Assembly: GCA_024413875.1 (NCBI GenBank) | Contig: JAKSVY010000040.1 | Location: forward strand, 1 to 13,957 | Length of the DNA stretch: 13,957 nt | DNA from: Bacilli bacterium | GTDB lineage: Bacteria > Bacillota_I > Bacilli_A > RFN20 > CAG-826 | Reading direction: 5' to 3' | In this document: in pieces, positions 1-6,629 of the stretch | How positions within the stretch are numbered: the first letter of the stretch is position 1 | Layout of the letters: each line of letters opens with the position of its first letter | Program-made: the position numbers and the translations under genes | The notes under the pieces: model-generated | What the model was told of the DNA's origin: nothing | Databases searched by the model: none | The model's input: only the letters and a program-made list of their open reading frames with translations

Positions 1-22
1 CAGGTAAGTAATTAACCAAAAC

Positions 23-46
23 AAAAAGCACCTTATGGTGCTTTTT
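23..46. terminator. Bidirectional intrinsic terminator
   Basis: The arms AAAAAGCACC (23-32) and GGTGCTTTTT (37-46) are perfectly complementary around a TTAT loop. A T-run follows the stem in both directions, because the A-run on the left arm becomes a T-run on the minus strand. It lies 14 nt past the stop of the minus-strand hydrolase gene at 60-788. It probably ends that transcript and also one arriving from upstream of the window. Confidence 0.85.
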
Positions 47-59
47 TCATTGTCTGTTA

Positions 60-788
60 TTAAAAATTCTTGTTAATAAATTCTACGCATCTTTCGCAAG
101 TAGCAAGGCCTGTATTAGGTGCTCTATATACGTTAGTTAATGGTTTTCCTGAGAAAAGTTTAACTAAGTGGCAACCAATTAAATAACAACCCATTTCATT
201 AAGGTGGAAACCTTGTGAATCATAACAATCACCGATTTCTGCGGTAGCTTTTTCAACAACATCGCCACTTCTGATAATTGTATCAATACCAAATTCTGTG
301 CAAATTTTGTTAACACTAAAGTCTAATCCAGCTTTCATATCTTTCGCATTAGTGAACTTGAATGGTGGATAGAAATTAGGAACTGTTTCATATTTGAATG
401 AGTTGATTGGAGAATACGCCCATGTTTTATGGAAGATGATTTTTGAATCAGGTCTTAATTCTCTAACATAGTTATATACTTTTTCAAAATAAGGATAATA
501 TGTATCCACTAAAGCACACATATGTGATGCTTGTTGAAGTGAAATAACATCCCACTTATCCATTTCTAATGCATCTTTAATTGAGATGAATTTACCTGTT
601 GATGAACCATTAACAAATAATTCATAACCTTTAACATCTCCATCAATGTTTCTGCAGTGATTATCCAAAGAACAACCACCAATATATAAAACATAAATAT
701 CTAAATCAAAATTATTAGCTTCTGCAATTTGCTTTGCAAAGGTTTGTAAGTTAACCCCGAAACTATTAGCAATCATTAAGAATTTCAT
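60..788 (-). CDS. DUF4886/SGNH-like putative hydrolase
   Basis: This 242-residue protein has no signal peptide or membrane segment, so it is probably cytoplasmic. It resembles DUF4886 proteins, an SGNH-hydrolase-like group with few characterised members. The N-terminal strand ends in ANSFG (residues 7-11), matching the block I nucleophile position (family GNSF), so S9 is the candidate nucleophile. A central WDVISLQQASH (79-89) and a late GFHLNEMGCYL (193-203) match the family's later blocks. H195 would be the catalytic histidine. The usual Dx2H aspartate position is Q192, with D190 two residues earlier, so the triad may be arranged differently. Many cysteines (for example C39, C45, C91, C163, C188, C201, C231, C234) suggest a reducing environment. 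The ATG start has an ideal AAGGAG site (complement of 797-802) 8 nt upstream. The gene lies 65 nt downstream of the transporter gene on the same strand. The substrate is unknown; deacetylation or ester cleavage of a carbohydrate is possible from the fold only. Confidence 0.75.
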   Translation of the reverse strand: MKFLMIANSFGVNLQTFAKQIAEANNFDLDIYVLYIGGCSLDNHCRNIDGDVKGYELFVNGSSTGKFISIKDALEMDKWDVISLQQASHMCALVDTYYPYFEKVYNYVRELRPDSKIIFHKTWAYSPINSFKYETVPNFYPPFKFTNAKDMKAGLDFSVNKICTEFGIDTIIRSGDVVEKATAEIGDCYDSQGFHLNEMGCYLIGCHLVKLFSGKPLTNVYRAPNTGLATCERCVEFINKNF

Positions 789-819
789 TTCTAATTCTCC
801 TTATTAATTAAATATATTT

Positions 820-838
820 TAACTCAATGAATGAGTTA
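820..838. repeat. Short inverted repeat between hydrolase and transporter genes
   Basis: TAACTCA (820-826) and TGAGTTA (832-838) are perfectly complementary around a 5-nt loop. The element starts 15 bases beyond the transporter stop in the direction of transcription and precedes the hydrolase ribosome site. On the minus strand the stem is followed by AAAATATATTT rather than a T-run, so it is not a convincing terminator. It could be an operator or an RNA stem. The 65-nt gap therefore allows co-transcription of the two genes. Confidence 0.35.
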
Positions 839-853
839 TTAATTACCATAATT

Positions 854-2056
854 TTATTCTTTGATATTTTTACTGGTTCTTGCAATGCAATAAGTTTCAA
901 GAGTTTGGCCATAAACATTAAAACCAGTAATGATAAATTCCATAACTGAATCTAACACGATTAAAAGTGGAAGTGGTGTTAATGGAAGAGATAGTTCAGT
1001 TAAAAGAATTGAATAACTATTAATCCCTCCTCCATTTACAGGTGGAATAGCAATATTTAAAAGAGTGCAAATTAACGCTAAAGAAATAAGCCAGGTAAAG
1101 GAAATAGGCATTCCGTTTAACATAGCGAAATAAGGCGCTACAACAGCTAAATACATAACACCAGCAGACTTATATAACATCATTGATAAAGGAATGGCAA
1201 AATCAGCATATTCATCCTTTTCATTGAGAACATTTTTAGATACATCTAAATTACGATCTAACGCTAGGGTAGAATTAGCGGATGAAAGAGCAATAATGAA
1301 TGGTGGAATTGCCTTAAGTAAAACCTTTTTATCTTTACCCTTGGTGATTATTAATGTTCTAACAAAATAAATAAGCATCATAACAAGAATTAATAAAAGG
1401 AATACACCAATTAATTTCCATAGATTTGTAATGGTGTTTTTATCTTGAATTAAAACAATCTTTATCATCGAAATTAATATATATACTGGCACCAATTTGC
1501 CTAAATAAGAGAAGATCTTGATGATGAATTTATTAATTTTAGTAAGTAAATCTACAAACCATTTAGCGGGTTGACCAATAATCATTAAAACAACACCCAA
1601 AATAATCGCGAACAAATTAACTTGAAGAACATTTCTTTGGATGAATGGTGTCCAGATATCTTTTGGTCTAAAGTTTTGAAGAAGTGATAATGCACTCGAA
1701 AGCTCGGAAGTTTGATCACCAAATTTAAGTCCAAAAATCAAAGAAGATATTGTTCCAGCACAAAGTGCTAACACAAACATAATTAGGATATATTGAAGAA
1801 TTGTTCTAGCACCTGTTTTACCAAATGTTTTAATACTTCCCATATTGTAAATACTTGTTGATAAACAGATAAACATCAAAGGTAGGGCTAAATAACAAAT
1901 CACATTAATAAAAACACCTTGGATTGGATTAATAATATCCAATGTCTTATTTTGGACAGTATTTGAAAAACTTAAGAAAAGGAACCCAAGACCAATGCCA
2001 AGGATGACTGCACATAAAGAAATTATTAATGATTTGTTTTTCTTTAGAAATTTCAC
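854..2056 (-). CDS. Divergent dicarboxylate/amino acid:cation symporter family protein
   Basis: This 400-residue integral membrane protein has about eight hydrophobic helices plus re-entrant-hairpin-like segments. The overall plan is that of the GltP/DctA (DAACS, SLC1-like) family: PLMFICLSTSIYNMG (59-73), a serine-rich hairpin SSANSTLAL (258-266), and a last helix with D369 and N380. Family hallmarks are replaced. The NMDGT cation motif aligns to YKSAG (295-299). In the last helix, the positions equivalent to GltPh D394, R397 and D405 are E373, I376 and Q384. The scaffold is therefore clear, but glutamate or aspartate transport with the usual sodium coupling is doubtful. The substrate may be neutral or another organic anion, and coupling may differ. 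The start codon is GTG with no Shine-Dalgarno sequence; a TATATT element ends 7 nt before it, suggesting a leaderless mRNA. Other start codons in the 14 codons upstream (ATA, ATT) are unlikely. The hydrolase gene follows 65 nt downstream. Confidence 0.8.
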   Translation of the reverse strand: MKFLKKNKSLIISLCAVILGIGLGFLFLSFSNTVQNKTLDIINPIQGVFINVICYLALPLMFICLSTSIYNMGSIKTFGKTGARTILQYILIMFVLALCAGTISSLIFGLKFGDQTSELSSALSLLQNFRPKDIWTPFIQRNVLQVNLFAIILGVVLMIIGQPAKWFVDLLTKINKFIIKIFSYLGKLVPVYILISMIKIVLIQDKNTITNLWKLIGVFLLLILVMMLIYFVRTLIITKGKDKKVLLKAIPPFIIALSSANSTLALDRNLDVSKNVLNEKDEYADFAIPLSMMLYKSAGVMYLAVVAPYFAMLNGMPISFTWLISLALICTLLNIAIPPVNGGGINSYSILLTELSLPLTPLPLLIVLDSVMEFIITGFNVYGQTLETYCIARTSKNIKE

Positions 2057-2063
2057 AAGAAAG

Positions 2064-2072
2064 AATATAGCA
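2064..2072 (-). promoter_or_regulatory. Extended -10 promoter of the transporter gene
   Basis: The minus strand reads TGCTATATT here, a TGn-extended -10. A weak TGCACA hexamer lies 18 nt further upstream. Transcription would start about 7 nt downstream, which is at the GTG start codon itself, giving a leaderless message. The assignment is by eye. Confidence 0.45.
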
Positions 2073-2130
2073 CAAATAGAAAAATAATGTGCATTTTAAC
2101 AATTTATCACGCGTAATTTATTTACAAATA

Positions 2131-2139
2131 TGCTATATA
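2131..2139 (+). promoter_or_regulatory. Extended -10 promoter of the polyamine operon
   Basis: TGCTATATA is a TGn-extended -10 with no good -35 at the expected distance. The predicted start near 2146 falls inside the 24-bp palindrome at 2138-2161, so a protein bound there would block initiation. The resulting leader would be about 90 nt long. A second hexamer pair lies closer to the gene (TTGCGG at 2198-2203, TAGAAT at 2221-2226) but would place the start at the ribosome site. Confidence 0.4.
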
Positions 2140-2161
2140 GAAGTTTGAATTCAAACTTCTA
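2138..2161. promoter_or_regulatory. Perfect 24-bp palindrome, probable operator
   Basis: The half-site TAGAAGTTTGAA (2138-2149) is followed directly by its exact complement TTCAAACTTCTA (2150-2161) with no spacer. There is no T-run on either side, which argues against a terminator. It overlaps the putative -10 and start site of the polyamine operon and lies about 65 bp from the divergent transporter promoter. A dimeric repressor could therefore control one or both units. The regulator is not encoded in the window. Confidence 0.6.
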
Positions 2162-2235
2162 AAATTTCATTTATTTATTAATTTATGTTAATAATAATTG
2201 CGGTTATAACTACGTTAAAGTAGAATTGAGGGACT

Positions 2236-4860
2236 ATGAGTAAATTAGATCAAACAAAAACACCATTCATTGATTCATTAAAGTATGCTGTCGAAAACAC
2301 CATATCTCCTTTAGATGTTCCAGGACATCACATGGGAAATGTTGATAATGTTTTAAAAGATTATCTTGGTGAAATGGTATTTAAAGCCGATGTTAATGCT
2401 CCATATGGAATGGATAACCTTTCACACGCAACAGGGGTACTTGCTGAATCTCAAGCTTTAATGGCGGATTTTTGTAACGCTGATGATTCATTCTTTTTAA
2501 TCAACGGTACAACTGCTGGTATTTTAGCAATGATTATGGCGGTATGCCGTGCTAACGAAAGAATCATTCTTCCTAGAAATGTTCATAAATCAATTGTTAA
2601 TGGCTTAATTCTTTCTGGTGCATATCCAGTTTACATTATGCCTAAGCTTGATACTGAACTTGAAATTGCTAACCAACCAACTGTTGATGAATATATTAAA
2701 GCAATGCAAAAATACCCATCTGCTAAGGCTATTTTTGTTATTAACCCAACATATTTTGGTGCAGTTACAGATCTAAAGAGATTAGTGGATGAGGCTCATT
2801 CTCGCGGAATGGCAGTTTTAGTTGATGAGGCACACGGCGCTCACTATTACTTTGATAAACATGGACCAATGTCTGCTATGGATGCAGGAGCGGATATCTC
2901 ATCAGTATCTTTCCATAAGACTGGTGGCAGTTTAACTCAATCAAGTGTTTTACTTTTAAAATCAAAAATCATTAGTAAAGTTGATGTTCAAAAAGCATTA
3001 AACATCATTAATACAACATCGCCTTCGACTCTTCTTATGGCGTCTTTAGAAGCTGCGCGTCATCATCTTGCGTTACATGGACAACAAGAAATGGATGAAG
3101 TACACGCTTTATCAAAATACATCCGTGAAGAAATCTCAAAGATTAATGGTTTCATCCCTTGTGGAAGAAAACATTTCTTAAACAAAGGTGTCTATGATTA
3201 TGATGACACTAAACTTGTTATTGAATTAGACCATATGGATATCAGTGGTTTTGATTTATATAAACTCCTTAAAAAGAGATTTGATATTCAAATGGAATTA
3301 TCTGAAACATACGTTGTTTTAGGCATTCTTGCTATTGGAACAAAGAAAGTTCACTTATCTAAATTAGTGGATGCTTTAAAGGTAATTTCAAAAGAACACT
3401 ATAACAAAGATGTTACCTATCCTAGACATGCTTTCAGTGTTGATTTCCCATTCCAACTTAATAGACCAAGAAGTGCGTATCACGCTCCTGGAAAGAAAAT
3501 ATTACTTGAGGATGCGGAAAACCAAATCTCTAAAGAATCAATTATGATTTATCCTCCAGGAATCCCTTTAATTATCCCTGGAGAAGTTTTCTCAAGAGAA
3601 CTTATTGAAAGAATTCAAGCTTATAAAAAATCTAACGTTACTATTCTTTCTGACTATGGAGCGGATTATGTTTCAGTAATCGATACTGATGCATGGAAGT
3701 TCTATAGATACTACAAGAACAAACTTAATGATTATATCGAACACAAGATTTCAAATCCTCGTTCAGATGGTTACTATATGCCTTTTGAGGGTGATAAACA
3801 CTCAGGCACAATTGTTATGATCCCATATCGCAAAGATACTTGGAGAAAAGACGCTGTTCCTGCAATCAAGGAATATAAAAACGTTATTTTAGCAATCGCA
3901 AAATATGAACCAGTTTATGTAGCGATTGCACCTAGAATCTATGAAAAAGTTATTAATCAATTTACTGGTTTAAAAAATGTCATTCCAGTAAAGGTTAAAT
4001 ATAACGATGCTTGGGCAAGAGATACTGCTCCTATATTTGTTACAAACGGTAATGATTTAAGAACAGTTGATTTTAGATTTAATGCCTATGGTGGTGACTT
4101 TGATGGCCTTTATTCAAACTATAAAGACGATGATCAATTCACTAAGAATATGTCTAAGTATTTCAAACTTGATAGATATAACATTGAAGACTTTATCCTT
4201 GAAGGTGGATCAATCCATGTTGATGGAGAAAAGACATGTATTGTTACTGAAGCATGTTTACTTTCAGAGGGTAGAAACCCAATGTATAGTAAACTTGAAA
4301 TCGAAGAAGTTTTAAAGACCAACTTAAATGTCACTAAAGTCATTTGGTTAAAGAATGGTATTTATAACGATGAAACAAATGAACATATTGATAATATGTG
4401 TTGTTTTGTTAGACCTGGTGTTGTCGCTCTTGCGTGGACTGATAACAAAGATGATATTCAATACAAATATTCATCTGAAGCGTATAAGGTCTTGAAGAAC
4501 TCAACTGATGCAGAAGGAAGAAAACTTCAAATTATTAAAGTTAAAGTACCTAATCCGATTTATACAGATAAAGATGGAACAAAAGGTATTGTTAAAGGTA
4601 AATGTAATGCTAAACCACGTGAGGTTGGCGATCGCTTAGCAGCATCTTACATTAACTACTATCAAGGTGAAAAATTTGTTATCCTTCCAAAATTTGGAGT
4701 ACCTGAAGATCAACTTGCTTATAAGCAATTTAAAGCAATGTATCCAGAAAAAGATATTATCCAAATTGATTCAAAAGAAATCCTCCTTGGTGGAGGTAAT
4801 ATCCATTGCATTACAATGCAAATCCCATATATGAAAGGACTTAATGATTATGAAGATTAA
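2236..4860 (+). CDS. speA-aguA: Arginine decarboxylase-agmatine deiminase fusion
   Basis: One 874-residue chain carries two complete enzymes for arginine to agmatine to N-carbamoylputrescine. Residues 1 to about 490 are a fold-I PLP Orn/Lys/Arg decarboxylase of the short Bacillus SpeA type. LDVPGHHMG is at 26-34, GTTAG at 91-95 and DEAHG at 197-201. The PLP lysine is K228 in SFHKTGGS, and the C-terminal-domain signature PPGIPLIIPGE is at 440-450. A roughly 20-residue polar linker follows. Residues 510-874 are agmatine deiminase, starting at SDGYYMP. The guanidine-binding D596 (AWARDTAP), E656 (LEGGS), H717 and D719 (EHIDN) and nucleophile C858 (GGGNIHC) are all present. The usual GHxDN glycine is E716. 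Arginine specificity of the first domain is inferred from the fused deiminase, since lysine and ornithine decarboxylases look alike. A GAGGGA site (2228-2233) precedes the ATG. No ribosome site is visible at the junction, so the deiminase is probably not made separately. The N-carbamoylputrescine amidase gene overlaps its 3' end. Confidence 0.93.
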   Translation: MSKLDQTKTPFIDSLKYAVENTISPLDVPGHHMGNVDNVLKDYLGEMVFKADVNAPYGMDNLSHATGVLAESQALMADFCNADDSFFLINGTTAGILAMIMAVCRANERIILPRNVHKSIVNGLILSGAYPVYIMPKLDTELEIANQPTVDEYIKAMQKYPSAKAIFVINPTYFGAVTDLKRLVDEAHSRGMAVLVDEAHGAHYYFDKHGPMSAMDAGADISSVSFHKTGGSLTQSSVLLLKSKIISKVDVQKALNIINTTSPSTLLMASLEAARHHLALHGQQEMDEVHALSKYIREEISKINGFIPCGRKHFLNKGVYDYDDTKLVIELDHMDISGFDLYKLLKKRFDIQMELSETYVVLGILAIGTKKVHLSKLVDALKVISKEHYNKDVTYPRHAFSVDFPFQLNRPRSAYHAPGKKILLEDAENQISKESIMIYPPGIPLIIPGEVFSRELIERIQAYKKSNVTILSDYGADYVSVIDTDAWKFYRYYKNKLNDYIEHKISNPRSDGYYMPFEGDKHSGTIVMIPYRKDTWRKDAVPAIKEYKNVILAIAKYEPVYVAIAPRIYEKVINQFTGLKNVIPVKVKYNDAWARDTAPIFVTNGNDLRTVDFRFNAYGGDFDGLYSNYKDDDQFTKNMSKYFKLDRYNIEDFILEGGSIHVDGEKTCIVTEACLLSEGRNPMYSKLEIEEVLKTNLNVTKVIWLKNGIYNDETNEHIDNMCCFVRPGVVALAWTDNKDDIQYKYSSEAYKVLKNSTDAEGRKLQIIKVKVPNPIYTDKDGTKGIVKGKCNAKPREVGDRLAASYINYYQGEKFVILPKFGVPEDQLAYKQFKAMYPEKDIIQIDSKEILLGGGNIHCITMQIPYMKGLNDYED
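4834..4839 (+). promoter_or_regulatory. Ribosome binding site choosing the aguB start
   Basis: AAAGGA lies inside the end of the fusion gene. Two in-frame ATGs follow, at 4844 and 4850. Aligned as AAGGAG, the spacing is about 3 nt to the first and 9 nt to the second. The clear sites elsewhere in this window have 7-8 nt, so the ATG at 4850 is preferred. Either start overlaps the upstream stop, which suggests translational coupling. Confidence 0.5.
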
Positions 4861-5707
4861 AGCCGCGATTACTCAAATGAGTTGTTCATCAAATTATGAT
4901 GAAAATATTGCTAAAGCAGAAAAGCTTGTAAGAGCTGCTGCCAAAGATGGTGCAAACATCATTCTTATCCAAGAATTGTTTGAAAATCTTTATTTTTGCC
5001 AAGTTGAAGACTATGACAAATTTTCATTAGCAGAAGAAAGAAAAGAATGTAAAGCTATTAAGCATTTTCAAAAAGTCGCTAAAGAATTAGGCGTTGTTTT
5101 ACCTATTTCATTTTTTGAAAAAAGTGGCACTAATTACTTCAATTCATTAGTGGTCATTGATGCTGATGGAAAAGATTTAGGTTTATATAGAAAAACACAT
5201 ATTCCAACTGGAGAATGCTATGAAGAAAAATTCTATTTCACTCCAGGTGATACAGGATTTAAAGTATTCAAAACTAAGTTCGGTAAAGTTGGTATTGGTA
5301 TTTGTTGGGATCAATGGTTCCCTGAAACTGCTCGTATCTTAACTCTTTTAGGGTCGGAGATTTTGCTTTTCCCAACCGCAATTGGAAGTGAACCTGTATT
5401 AGTTAGAGATTCAATGCCACACTGGAGAAATACAATGTGTGGTCACGCTGCTGCTAACTTAATCCCAGTTTTAGCATCTAACCGCATTGGCAAAGAAGAA
5501 GCAGGAAAATCTTCAATGGTGTTCCAAGGATATTCATTCATTGCTGATTCACATGGTGAAGTAGTGGAAGAAATGGATAGAGTATCAGAAGGATATCGCG
5601 TTCATGAATTTGATTTAGATGAAATCAATAAAGAACGTGTTTCTTGGGGTGTTTTCCGTGATCGTAGACCAGAATGCTACAACATGCTTAAGAAGAATGG
5701 TAAATAA
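4850..5707 (+). CDS. aguB: N-carbamoylputrescine amidase
   Basis: This nitrilase-superfamily (carbon-nitrogen hydrolase) enzyme converts N-carbamoylputrescine to putrescine, CO2 and ammonia. Counting from the ATG at 4850 (285 residues, usual for AguB), the catalytic triad is E42 (LIQELFE), K115 (YRKTHIP) and C152 (GICWDQWFPE). The stretch after the lysine (CYEEKFYFTPGDTGF) and the block PHWRNTMCGHAAANLIPV are close to known AguB proteins. That separates it from other nitrilase-fold amidases. It is cytoplasmic, with no signal peptide. It overlaps the 3' end of the decarboxylase-deiminase gene by 11 nt (17 nt if the ATG at 4844 is used). Together the two genes complete the pathway from arginine to putrescine. 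No carbamoyltransferase or carbamate kinase accompanies it, favouring synthesis of putrescine over energy-yielding agmatine catabolism. Confidence 0.93.
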   Translation: MKIKAAITQMSCSSNYDENIAKAEKLVRAAAKDGANIILIQELFENLYFCQVEDYDKFSLAEERKECKAIKHFQKVAKELGVVLPISFFEKSGTNYFNSLVVIDADGKDLGLYRKTHIPTGECYEEKFYFTPGDTGFKVFKTKFGKVGIGICWDQWFPETARILTLLGSEILLFPTAIGSEPVLVRDSMPHWRNTMCGHAAANLIPVLASNRIGKEEAGKSSMVFQGYSFIADSHGEVVEEMDRVSEGYRVHEFDLDEINKERVSWGVFRDRRPECYNMLKKNGK

Positions 5708-5709
5708 TT

Positions 5710-6627
5710 ATGAATAAGAACGACACTAAGAGAAACGAAAGAAAGTCTAAGCTTAATCTTAATATGATTAAGGAATATAAAGTTCATGAAGAAACTGAAC
5801 TTTTAACCTTCTTATTATCAAAATATCCAAACCTTTCTAGAAACAATGTTAAGAATCTTTTAAGCAACCACCAAGTTGCAGTTGATGGAGCGCCTGTCTC
5901 ACAATTTAACTTTAAGTTAGTTAAAGATGATGTTATTATCGTATCAAGATGTAGAATCGCTAAAAAAAATAGAAAGAATCTCCCTATTATTTTCGAAAAC
6001 AACGAATTTATTGTTATCAATAAACCGGCTGGACTTTTAAGTGTCGCTAGTGACACTGAAAAAGGAAGAACTGCGTATCGTATGGTAACTGATTACTTCC
6101 AACAAACAGATAAACATAATCGTATCTATGTAGTCCACCGTCTTGATGAAGATACATCAGGCGTTCTTCTTTTTGCAAAGAACCCAGAAATTAGAGATGA
6201 GCTTCAAAAGAATTGGCAAGACATTGTCAAATCAAGAGGTTACTATGCGATTGTTGAAGGCCAAATGGAAAAACCTCAAGATACATTAGTGAACTATCTT
6301 AAAAATAACTCACTTAATTTAATGTACGTTACTGAATCTAAGAAAGATTCTAAGAAATGTATTACCCATTACAAAGTTATGAAATCAAATAAAGAATATT
6401 CTTTATTGGATGTAAATATCGACTCAGGTCGTAAAAATCAAATCCGTGTTCAATTAGGGCATATTGGTCACCATATCATCGGAGATGATAAATATGGTGA
6501 ACCAGCTAACCCAATTAAACGTTTAGGATTACATGCTTATGAACTTATTTTTGTCCACCCAGTTACTGGAAAAACATATAAGTTTACCGCTCCAATGCCA
6601 AAGGAATTTGAAACATTAATTAAATAA
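5710..6627 (+). CDS. RluA-family RNA pseudouridine synthase
   Basis: This 305-residue protein has an S4 RNA-binding domain (about 40-80, LSRNNVKNLLSNHQVAVDG) followed by an RluA catalytic domain. HRLDEDTSGVLLFAKN (143-158) holds the catalytic D146. The GRKNQIRVQLG block (240-250) and GDDKYG (258-263) are the later family motifs. It isomerises uridines in an RNA; I cannot tell from sequence whether the target is 23S rRNA (RluC/RluD-like) or another RNA. The ATG is 2 nt after the aguB stop with no clear ribosome site, so translation probably depends on re-initiation. The first 18 residues are Lys/Asn/Arg-rich and outside the usual family start. M19 (ATG at 5764) is an alternative start, also without a good ribosome site. 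Its place in a polyamine operon may be incidental, or may link polyamine supply to ribosome maturation; that is speculation. Confidence 0.9.
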   Translation: MNKNDTKRNERKSKLNLNMIKEYKVHEETELLTFLLSKYPNLSRNNVKNLLSNHQVAVDGAPVSQFNFKLVKDDVIIVSRCRIAKKNRKNLPIIFENNEFIVINKPAGLLSVASDTEKGRTAYRMVTDYFQQTDKHNRIYVVHRLDEDTSGVLLFAKNPEIRDELQKNWQDIVKSRGYYAIVEGQMEKPQDTLVNYLKNNSLNLMYVTESKKDSKKCITHYKVMKSNKEYSLLDVNIDSGRKNQIRVQLGHIGHHIIGDDKYGEPANPIKRLGLHAYELIFVHPVTGKTYKFTAPMPKEFETLIK

Positions 6628-6629
6628 CT

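Noticed and set aside
1..15. Tail of an upstream plus-strand gene (CAG GTA AGT AAT TAA) before the terminator
   Set aside because: Only four codons are visible, and any AT-rich sequence can show this. It is plausible because the terminator at 23-46 works in both directions, but it cannot be supported.
2198..2226. Promoter TTGCGG-17 nt-TAGAAT just before the fusion gene
   Set aside because: The hexamers and spacing look good, but transcription would begin at about 2233, cutting off the GAGGGA ribosome site. The extended -10 at 2131-2139 is preferred, though this one is not excluded.
4067..4343. Open frames of 69-82 codons on both strands inside the agmatine deiminase domain
   Set aside because: They overlap a well-supported coding region whose catalytic residues are all in the other frame, and they have no ribosome sites or recognisable motifs.
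5784..6056. Minus-strand open frame of 90 codons within the pseudouridine synthase gene
   Set aside because: It is the complement of the S4 domain and following region of a clear family member, with no independent start signals.
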